Shown here piece after piece: positions 16,573 through 23,929 of a stretch of 64,000 nt of DNA. The notes below the pieces were generated by a model, which saw nothing but the letters and a program-made list of their open reading frames with translations, searched no databases and was not told the DNA's origin. A program made the position numbers and the translations under genes. The stretch lies in the NCBI GenBank assembly GCA_910587665.1, contig CAJUMZ010000002.1, positions 189,269 through 253,268 on the forward strand, given 5' to 3'. Position 1 is the first letter of the stretch; the number at the start of each line of letters is the position of its first letter. The stretch is from an uncultured Muribaculum sp. (lineage in GTDB: Bacteria > Bacteroidota > Bacteroidia > Bacteroidales > Muribaculaceae).

Positions 16573-17976
16573 ATGATTAGACCTAACCATATCATAACCT
16601 TTCTTCAGGTGGTGTTGACCGCTGTTACCGTGATGATGCCTGCTCCCGCATGCCGGCTTTCGGCTCAGAATCAACGCGGCATGGAGATACTTGCCAACTT
16701 CGACAAGCGCTTCGAGCATCTCGACTCCCTGATTTTCGGGAGCCGCGACAACAGCCGCCCCGCCTCGCTGACGGTCACCGACTCCACGGCAACCGCCTCG
16801 GCAAGCGACACACGCGACAATCTCAACCGTGCCATCGACCGCAGGGTCGACGCAGAGATAGGCGAGATAAAGAGCCTCACGGGACTGCGCTTTACCGGAC
16901 AGGCATATTACCGCCTCGACGGGGAGCTTGGCATGGATGAGGATGACCCGGTATCGGTATACAAAGGTAAGATTCAGGCGGAGTTGAGATGGTATCCGTT
17001 TCAGAGCGCGCTGTTCAAGCGCGGCGGCAGGATCGAGGAGCAGAAGATACGCGGCAGGATCGACAAGCTCGCCTACGACAAGGAAGACCTCGGGATGCTT
17101 GTTGAGCGTCAGAAAGAGACATTCAGGCAATACAGCGACTCGCTCATGGGAGGGGTGTTGCTACAGCGCATCCGCAACCTCAACATGCTGAGCGCGGCTT
17201 ACATGTATCTGCTTGAAAACGAAAACATACCGAGCGACGACCTGCTGCAGATACTCAACGAGAAAGCGGAGGCCGAACGAATGCTCGCCGCCATCCCCGG
17301 GCGTCACCTTCCCGCGCTTGACCTCTCCCGCCCCGCCGGCTACTTTGTCGACATCGACACGGCGGCTTACCTGAGCCATGTGCGCAAGACGCAAGCCGAC
17401 ATTTCCACGCTACAGCTACAGATGCAACTGCTCGAGCAGCAGGAGAAAAACACGAGCTACTGGACCGAGGTAAACGCCGCGCCGTTTGTGCGGTATTCCT
17501 ACTATACGCGCCCCTACGCCCCCAACTCGTCAAATGTCGACGCGGGAGTGGTATTCACCATCCCCCTGTCATTTGAATTCTGGAAAAAGAAAGACGCCCT
17601 CCGCGCGCAACGCAACATACTTGCCGCCGAGGAGTCGCACATCGCCACACGCATCATGGAGGCGGTCAACGCGATATTGCTCGACATCGAACGCTACAAC
17701 AACGCCTCACTCGGCGAATACCGCCGCATGGAGGAGTTGAAAAGATACCTTACCCTGCGCGCCAACGCCTACGACAACCGCGTGGGAGAATACAACCGGC
17801 TCGCACGCATGAAAGAGTACAACAGCTACCTTTCCTGTTGCGAGAAATTCATCGACTTCCAGTATCGCAAAGATTGCTGCATAGCCGACCTTCAGAAATT
17901 CCTGACCGACGAATCGGTGCTCCGCTTCTGCCGCGAGATACCACTTGAGTCGGTCACTATTGATATTAACAGGTAA
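16573..17976 (+). CDS. TolC-like outer-membrane protein of an exopolysaccharide operon
   Basis: A 467-residue protein starting at ATG 16573 (a TTG three bases earlier is less likely), with a signal sequence ending near the Ala/Ser-rich CRLSAQ. Long amphipathic helices (TRDNLNRAIDRRVDAEIGEI; DLGMLVERQKETFRQYSDSL; TLQLQMQLLEQQEK) alternate with strands such as NAAPFVRYSYYTRP and DAGVVFTIPLSFEF. That second-half pattern, followed by KKKDALRAQRNILAAEE, is the outer-membrane efflux (TolC) repeat. Overall similarity to textbook TolC is weak, so the family call rests on pattern. The gene is followed after 22 bp by a membrane-fusion protein, its expected partner. I infer an outer-membrane exit channel. 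Confidence 0.7.
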   Translation: MIRPNHIITFLQVVLTAVTVMMPAPACRLSAQNQRGMEILANFDKRFEHLDSLIFGSRDNSRPASLTVTDSTATASASDTRDNLNRAIDRRVDAEIGEIKSLTGLRFTGQAYYRLDGELGMDEDDPVSVYKGKIQAELRWYPFQSALFKRGGRIEEQKIRGRIDKLAYDKEDLGMLVERQKETFRQYSDSLMGGVLLQRIRNLNMLSAAYMYLLENENIPSDDLLQILNEKAEAERMLAAIPGRHLPALDLSRPAGYFVDIDTAAYLSHVRKTQADISTLQLQMQLLEQQEKNTSYWTEVNAAPFVRYSYYTRPYAPNSSNVDAGVVFTIPLSFEFWKKKDALRAQRNILAAEESHIATRIMEAVNAILLDIERYNNASLGEYRRMEELKRYLTLRANAYDNRVGEYNRLARMKEYNSYLSCCEKFIDFQYRKDCCIADLQKFLTDESVLRFCREIPLESVTIDINR

Positions 17977-17998
17977 AAGTCAATAGCCAGTAACGACA

Positions 17999-19570
17999 AT
18001 GAAAAATTTCACCTATCGCTCCCATGACGAGAAGGAAAACATAGAAGAGATCCTGCGCCAACGCAAGCGCAAGGTCAACCGTCAGCAGATTGTAGCCGCG
18101 ACCGTGCTCGGCGTAATACTGCTTCTGCTGGGGCTTTACTTCGGCAGGAAAGTGGTATATTCCGAATTTGACGGCTACATTCATGTCGACGCCAATCAGG
18201 TAAGGACACCGTTTGACATATTTCTCGACAGCCTGTTTGTCGAGATCGGCGACATTGTATTGCCTGGCGACACCTTATACTCCTACTTCATGATGGACGT
18301 GATGACGGAGCAGGCCAATATCAACACCGAGCCTACAATCGTGGCGCGTAACCGCGACCTGACCATACGCTACAACACGCTCCTTCAGGAAATCGCCGTG
18401 CAGAAAGTGAGAATCGCCGAGCTGCGCAAGCAGATTTCGCTTGAGAACCACAATATCCAGTTCGGGCTAAGCGACAACTCCCACCGAATGGATCTTGAGC
18501 GCATGCTCAGCGAGGCACTCGCCCGGCTGAAAGCCATGCAGGCGGAAGCGGGCATGCTCGGCGGCATGCGCCGCTCCACCGACCCCGCGTCAAGGGGAAT
18601 CCATGGGGGGGGAGGTGACGCAAATTCACAGATTTACGACAACATACGTTCCCGCTCGCTTCAGGCGGCACGACGCTTCCGCCTGGCAACCGACTCCGCG
18701 ATAATCGTCAACATCGTGGCACCCGACAGGATGGTATTTTTCGAGAAGGAGCTGCTGATGACCGCGCAACACCTCAATCTTACCGACAACAATCTGCACG
18801 TGGTTGCCTATATCCCGCCTGACAAGATCCACAACATCACCTACAACTCCCTTGCGGAGATCGTGGTGAATGAAAACCTGTCATTTGACGCCCACGTGTC
18901 GATAATCGGGATGCGCACCGAGGAAATCCCCGAAAACCTGCGCAGCTACTTCACAAAAAAGAACACTTCGCTGATCGCCAAGCTCGACATCGACTACGAC
19001 CAGATAATACCTTTCTGGAGCGTTGCCTCAGGGCTCCCTGTCACCATCAGGTTCAAAAATCTTGACACTTGGAAAAGCGACGAGCCAAGCAATTATCTTT
19101 GGGTAACCACCGGCGCCGGTGTCAGCGACTCATCGCTCATCGAATACCAGAACCGCCGCCGTCACTACAGCGTGATAGAGCGTCGCATCGAGCAGGAGCG
19201 CGAAGACTCCATAAAACGTGCCCGCAAGCAGCATCGCGCCGACTCCATTGCCGCGCTTAAGCAGCGTGACGACAGCGCGGCGGTCGCTGAGAAAGAACGG
19301 CTCGCCAAGGCGCAGGAAAACGCCAAGGTGTTTTACATCATCACCAATGTGTTCCAGGCAGAAAAGCATGCCGATGAAAGAGTAGAGCAATTGCGTGATA
19401 TGGCGCTTGACCAAAGCGGAAAGCTTTACCGCAGCGGAAAATGGTATGTATACGCATCGCGCCATGCATCGGCCGAAGATGCCGGAGCTGAATTAAAGAC
19501 TATTTCGAGAACACAGCGCGAGTTCCGCGACGCATGGATACTCGACTCACGAAAGCCTGAAAAGAAATGA
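17999..19570 (+). CDS. HlyD/Alg44-like membrane-fusion protein with C-terminal SPOR-like domain
   Basis: A 523-residue protein. After a cytoplasmic, charged N-terminus (RQRKRKVNRQQ) comes one membrane helix (about 36-52). Next come the barrel-sandwich half-motif EFDGYIHVDANQVRTPFDIF, a coiled coil (about 115-190) interrupted by a Gly-rich loop (GIHGGGGD), and the returning half-motif DSAIIVNIVAPDRMVFF with beta-barrel domain, as in HlyD and periplasmic Alg44. A highly charged helix (about 380-440, repeats of R/K/D/A) leads to a C-terminal domain (VFYIITNVFQAEKHADERVE, SGKWYVYASRHASAEDA) that looks like SPOR, a peptidoglycan-binding fold. The TGA overlaps the next ATG, so translation is coupled. 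Confidence 0.78.
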   Translation: MKNFTYRSHDEKENIEEILRQRKRKVNRQQIVAATVLGVILLLLGLYFGRKVVYSEFDGYIHVDANQVRTPFDIFLDSLFVEIGDIVLPGDTLYSYFMMDVMTEQANINTEPTIVARNRDLTIRYNTLLQEIAVQKVRIAELRKQISLENHNIQFGLSDNSHRMDLERMLSEALARLKAMQAEAGMLGGMRRSTDPASRGIHGGGGDANSQIYDNIRSRSLQAARRFRLATDSAIIVNIVAPDRMVFFEKELLMTAQHLNLTDNNLHVVAYIPPDKIHNITYNSLAEIVVNENLSFDAHVSIIGMRTEEIPENLRSYFTKKNTSLIAKLDIDYDQIIPFWSVASGLPVTIRFKNLDTWKSDEPSNYLWVTTGAGVSDSSLIEYQNRRRHYSVIERRIEQEREDSIKRARKQHRADSIAALKQRDDSAAVAEKERLAKAQENAKVFYIITNVFQAEKHADERVEQLRDMALDQSGKLYRSGKWYVYASRHASAEDAGAELKTISRTQREFRDAWILDSRKPEKK

Positions 19571-21000
19571 TAACAAGAAATCGCGTAAACGAAAAATATC
19601 AGATTATCACCAATTTCAGCCGACGGAAGATATTGGTGATCAACGATGTGCTCGACGTAGACCGCACGCCCGACCTGGAGTTTGAGGATTTCGACGCCAT
19701 GTTTATCAACGTGATCAACCCTCTCCACGATTATACCAGGCTCGCCATACGTCTCGCCTCGCCGCTGCTGTCGGAAAAATGCAGGTTCAAGCCCTGCTTC
19801 GTCACCCAGCGTCTTCAAGGATGGCTCGGAGAGGCGGAGATAATAGTCGACGGCTACGCCTCATCGCCGACCGACCGTGACATGGCGCAGACAATCGACG
19901 AGATATACGGCTCGATGCGCCGCCTTAACTTCCTGCTCGGCACCGAACCGGTGGTGACCCACGCCGAGGAGATGTTCCGACTCGTGCGCTATGCCATATC
20001 GCGCGGGCGCTTCACATTCAGCTCCGAGCCGGTGAAAGGCATGAGTATCGGCTATATGGCCCTGTACAATTACACCATGTGGTACACCGGCCAGGAGCGT
20101 ATCGCCGCGCAGGAGCGCGAGTTTTTCCACTCCGAGATGCTCCGACTCGGCTACATCCGCCACTCCCGCTTCATCGACAGGATCCACGAGTGTCCCCACT
20201 GCGGCAGCAGCCACCTCTTCTTCTTCGAGACATGCCCCAAGTGCAACAGCTCCGACCTGCGCCAGCAATCGGTGATCCATCACTTCCGCTGCGCCAACGT
20301 GTCGCCGCAGTCCACCTACGAGTGGGACGGCGAACTGCGCTGCCCCAAGTGCCACGTGCTGCTGCGTCACATCGGCGTCGACTACGACAAGCCTTCGGCT
20401 ATATACACCTGCAACCAGTGTGAGGAGTCATTCATGTATCCCGACATGAGAGTACTGTGCTCGTCATGTAAGCGTAGCCTTGAGACCGACGAGCTGCTCT
20501 CTCGCGACGTGTCGGAATACGAGCTTACCCCCGACGGCATCCACGCCTTCGCCGCCAACGACGTGATCCACACGATAAGCCAGGCGGGATTTTTCGGCTA
20601 CACGTCGACCCGCAATTTCATGGACTACGTAAGACAGTTTTCCACCGCCCGCAACAATCAGGGCGAGGTACTCGTAGTCACCCGTTTCTATGTGTTTGAC
20701 CCTAACGCCGACGAAGGACCGTCGCTTGACGCCAGGCCGCCGGTTGTTCAGGCGATGGCGCGATTCTTCACCTACAAGAGTGCCATATGGGGTAACAACT
20801 ACTACTTCATGAGCCGTGTGCGCGAAGGTGAGATCGGGCGCCAGCAAAGCAAAATGGAATATGAATTGAAGGCGGAGCTTAACGACTACCGCCAGCTCCA
20901 CGACGGATTCCAGTTTGAACTTGTGGAGACCTACATATACCACCCCGACACCGACCCGGAAACCTTCGTGAAGCGACTCGAAGAAAAACGCCGGACATGA
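19567..21000 (+). CDS. Multi-zinc-ribbon protein, possibly TackOD1-type signalling protein
   Basis: A 477-residue soluble protein without signal or membrane helices. Residues 1-110 form an alpha/beta region (RRKILVINDVLDVD, FDAMFINVINP) that recalls a degenerate receiver domain. Residues about 210-315 hold at least eleven cysteines in CxxC pairs (CPHC, CPKC, CPKC, CNQC, CSSC), consistent with two or three stacked zinc ribbons. The spacing, and a segment reading LLRHIGVDYDKPSAIYTC, resemble the TackOD1 output domain described in archaeal and bacterial signalling proteins; that match is from memory. The C-terminal 150 residues are unrecognised. It is coupled to the membrane-fusion gene and precedes the synthase, so I infer a regulator of polymer synthesis. 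Confidence 0.65.
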   Translation: MITRNRVNEKYQIITNFSRRKILVINDVLDVDRTPDLEFEDFDAMFINVINPLHDYTRLAIRLASPLLSEKCRFKPCFVTQRLQGWLGEAEIIVDGYASSPTDRDMAQTIDEIYGSMRRLNFLLGTEPVVTHAEEMFRLVRYAISRGRFTFSSEPVKGMSIGYMALYNYTMWYTGQERIAAQEREFFHSEMLRLGYIRHSRFIDRIHECPHCGSSHLFFFETCPKCNSSDLRQQSVIHHFRCANVSPQSTYEWDGELRCPKCHVLLRHIGVDYDKPSAIYTCNQCEESFMYPDMRVLCSSCKRSLETDELLSRDVSEYELTPDGIHAFAANDVIHTISQAGFFGYTSTRNFMDYVRQFSTARNNQGEVLVVTRFYVFDPNADEGPSLDARPPVVQAMARFFTYKSAIWGNNYYFMSRVREGEIGRQQSKMEYELKAELNDYRQLHDGFQFELVETYIYHPDTDPETFVKRLEEKRRT

Positions 21001-21038
21001 TAAACTATACATTATTTATATATAGCGTTACGATATAG

Positions 21039-22385
21039 ATGATTGAGACATTTTTCAAAGGACTGCTTTACGACATCTTTGAACTGCTAAACGGCATAAT
21101 GGTGTGCTTTTCCACCAATCTGTCGTGGGAGGTGGCTCTTTCTACCTATTGGTTTCTGTTCATCATCGAGTTTCCGCGCTATTACCTCATCGACATCATC
21201 ACGGCGATACGCCACGTGTTTCTCCACAAGTCCATGCGCCGCCGCGACACCGTGGCTCGCAACCTGCTCTACACCGAGATGCCGCTTGTGTCAATACTCG
21301 CTCCGGGCAAGAATGAGGGGAGCCACATCTTCAAGCTTGTCGAGTCGCTGCGTGAGCAGACCTACCAGAATTTCGAGATAATAATCGTCGACGACGGTTC
21401 CGACGACGCCACCCCGATAATATGCAACGACCTGCAGCGTGCCGGCTACATCACCAAGTTTTTCCGTCTGAATCTCGGAGGAGGAAAGGCTTGTGCGGCA
21501 AACTTCGCCGCATCCCACGCCTCAGGCAAGTACATTATCCACCTTGACGCCGACAGCTCGCTCGACCGCGACGCTATCGAAAAGATCCTGATACCGTTTT
21601 ATTTCGACCGCAACATAAAGGGTGTAGGCGGGTGCATCAAGGTGCGTAACGCCCATGCCTCGCTCTGCTCTACCCTGCAGGCACTCGAATACCTGAAGAC
21701 AATCATGGTAGGGCGAATGGGCTCCAACATGCTCGGCATATACCATATAATCTCCGGAGCATTCGGAGCGTTTGAGACCGAGGCTATCCGCGAGGTAGGA
21801 TGCTGGGACATAGGACCGGGACTTGACGGCGACATCACCCAGAAGCTGCGCAAGGCAGGCTACAAGGTATGGTTTGCCAACAATGCAGTGTGCATGACCA
21901 ACGTGCCTACCTCCTGGGCGAAGCTTTTCAAGCAGCGAAAACGCTGGTCAAAGTCACTCGTGCGTTTCCGTATACGCAAGCACAAGGATATCCTTTGGAG
22001 CGACCGCAACTTCTCTTTCCTCAACATGATGTCCAACATGGAGAATATCGTATATGACTTCGCGTTCAACTACGTATGGTTCTTCTATATCATCATGCTC
22101 TTTTTCATGAACGTCGACCGCCTGTGGGAGATTATCGTCATCGGCTACCTGATAAGGATGGCATTTGCAATCGTGGCTTTCGGCGTGATTCTCATCGTGA
22201 CCGAGCGGCCGCGCGAGGAGGCAAAACTCTTTCCTTACGTATTTATCACAACATTCTATACCGGATATTTCTTACGTATAACGCGACTTATCGCCCACAC
22301 ATCGGAGCTATTCTTCTATTCATCCTACAATGATGCCTGGAACCCAAGGAAGACCTCTGATGTGGCGCGTGCAGAAGGCTTATAA
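21039..22385 (+). CDS. Processive family 2 glycosyltransferase (exopolysaccharide synthase)
   Basis: A 448-residue membrane enzyme of the cellulose/PNAG/alginate synthase type. One or two membrane helices precede the GT-A domain, and three or four follow it. Catalytic motifs in order are VDDGSDD (about residue 116), the metal-binding DAD (about 170), SGAFGAF (about 239), GLDGD with the base Asp (about 262) and QRKRW, the QxxRW processivity motif (about 298). It would polymerise a nucleotide sugar at the cytoplasmic face and feed the chain through the membrane. No PilZ domain is fused to it, so any second-messenger control must come from another protein. Likely partners are the upstream fusion and TolC-like proteins and the downstream dehydrogenase. 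Confidence 0.88.
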   Translation: MIETFFKGLLYDIFELLNGIMVCFSTNLSWEVALSTYWFLFIIEFPRYYLIDIITAIRHVFLHKSMRRRDTVARNLLYTEMPLVSILAPGKNEGSHIFKLVESLREQTYQNFEIIIVDDGSDDATPIICNDLQRAGYITKFFRLNLGGGKACAANFAASHASGKYIIHLDADSSLDRDAIEKILIPFYFDRNIKGVGGCIKVRNAHASLCSTLQALEYLKTIMVGRMGSNMLGIYHIISGAFGAFETEAIREVGCWDIGPGLDGDITQKLRKAGYKVWFANNAVCMTNVPTSWAKLFKQRKRWSKSLVRFRIRKHKDILWSDRNFSFLNMMSNMENIVYDFAFNYVWFFYIIMLFFMNVDRLWEIIVIGYLIRMAFAIVAFGVILIVTERPREEAKLFPYVFITTFYTGYFLRITRLIAHTSELFFYSSYNDAWNPRKTSDVARAEGL

Positions 22386-22444
22386 TCAGTTAATATACAA
22401 CAAGATGCTTACCCCCACACAAAAAATCATTAAATTCAAGACCA

Positions 22445-23731
22445 ATGAGTGAAACAGTTCTGAAACCGAAAATCGCAGTCCTCGGCCTTGGGTACGTGGG
22501 TTTGCCGCTTGCCTGCATGTTTGCCGGTAAATATCCGGTTACAGGACTTGACATCAACAGATCAAGGGTCGACGACCTGAACAGCGGGCTGGACGCCAAC
22601 AGCGACCTCATGCCCGGAATCCTCAAAACCGCTCTTGACAATGGACTGACATGCACCTCTGATATTAACGGCATAAAAGATTGCGACGTCTATATCGTGA
22701 CGGTGCCCACGCCGGTTGACTCCCACAACTTACCCGACCTTCAGCCGCTGCGCGATGCAAGCGCAAAGATAGGTCAAGTCATAAGCCCCGGCAACATTGT
22801 CATCTATGAATCGACCGTATATCCCGGCACCACGGAGGAGGAGTGCATACCGGTGATTGAGGCGGTGTCGGGATTGAAATTCAACCGTGACTTCTTTGCT
22901 GGATATTCCCCCGAACGCGTCAATCCGGGAGAATACACCCGACCGGTACATAAGATATGCAAGATTGTATCAGGCTCCACTCCGGAGACAGCCGACTTTG
23001 TCGAGCGGCTCTACGGATCCGTGCTGGAAGCCCCCACCCACCGTGCGCCAAGCATCAAGGTGGCGGAAGCGGCAAAGATTCTCGAAAACACCCAGCGTGA
23101 TGTCGAGATAGCGCTCATCAACGAAGCGGCAAAACTGTTTAACGCCCTCGGCATCGATACCCACGACGTGATAGAGGCGGCGGCGACAAAATGGAATTTT
23201 CAAAAGCTGCATCCGGGACTTGTCGGAGGGCATTGTATCGGCGTCGACCCTTACTACCTGATCCACAAGGCGCAGAGCGTAGGCGTCACCACAAGGCTCA
23301 TGACCGAGGCACGCAGCGTCAACGACAGCATGTCGCGTTACGTGGCAGAGCGCTCCGCTTTACTACTCAAGACAAAAGGGAAGCCGGAATCCGAAGCCGA
23401 CGTGCTCCTCCTCGGATTCACCTTCAAGGAAAATTGCCGCGACATCCGCAATACCAAGGTGATCGACATCTACAACGAGCTAAGCCGACGCGTGCGACAT
23501 GTCGATATATTTGACCCGAATGTCGATCCACTGAAAGCAAAAAGAGATTATAATATTGATATAGTGACTGATGACGAAGATATTTCCGACAAAAAATATG
23601 ACCTTATCATACATTGCGTATGCCACGCCGCATTTAACGATATGACACTTAAAAATTATCTCAATGAAAACGGCGCAATATACGATTTAAAAGGGAAACT
23701 AAGCAGGGAGATTGTCGATGAGCGATTGTGA
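22445..23731 (+). CDS. Nucleotide-sugar 6-dehydrogenase, TviB/WbpA type
   Basis: A 428-residue UDP-sugar dehydrogenase: N-terminal NAD-binding VLGLGYVGLPLA (about 12-23), substrate domain with YESTVYPGTTEE, SPERVNPGE and the catalytic Cys in GGHCIGVDPYY (about residue 264), and a C-terminal domain with LLGFTFKENCRDIRNTKV. The GGHCIGVDPYYL form is characteristic of enzymes oxidising UDP-GlcNAc or UDP-GalNAc (WbpA, TviB, WbpO) rather than UDP-glucose. It would make a UDP-N-acetylhexosaminuronic acid. As the last gene of the operon, 59 bp after the synthase, it suggests an acidic amino-sugar polymer. Codon use becomes more AT-rich over the last 60 codons. Confidence 0.9.
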   Translation: MSETVLKPKIAVLGLGYVGLPLACMFAGKYPVTGLDINRSRVDDLNSGLDANSDLMPGILKTALDNGLTCTSDINGIKDCDVYIVTVPTPVDSHNLPDLQPLRDASAKIGQVISPGNIVIYESTVYPGTTEEECIPVIEAVSGLKFNRDFFAGYSPERVNPGEYTRPVHKICKIVSGSTPETADFVERLYGSVLEAPTHRAPSIKVAEAAKILENTQRDVEIALINEAAKLFNALGIDTHDVIEAAATKWNFQKLHPGLVGGHCIGVDPYYLIHKAQSVGVTTRLMTEARSVNDSMSRYVAERSALLLKTKGKPESEADVLLLGFTFKENCRDIRNTKVIDIYNELSRRVRHVDIFDPNVDPLKAKRDYNIDIVTDDEDISDKKYDLIIHCVCHAAFNDMTLKNYLNENGAIYDLKGKLSREIVDERL

Positions 23732-23802
23732 AAATATACAATAAGTACCTACAATTTTCATCCCGAATCATAAATAAATCAACCTTTTAACTGTTAAAAT
23801 AT

Positions 23803-23833
23803 TTGGCAGATTAATGACTTTTTCATATATTTG
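23803..23833 (+). promoter_or_regulatory. Promoter of the large lipoprotein gene
   Basis: TTG at 23803-23805 (in ATTTGG), a 20-bp spacer and TATATTTG at 23826-23833. Leader about 90 nt. The independent promoter means this gene need not be expressed with the polysaccharide operon. Confidence 0.78.
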
Positions 23834-23929
23834 CGCATTATTAACCCAGCAAGGAAAAGTGATCTGACTCACATCATACAGAAACAAACAAACATTTATA
23901 CCAATCTAACATTCTAATTACAATTAAGG

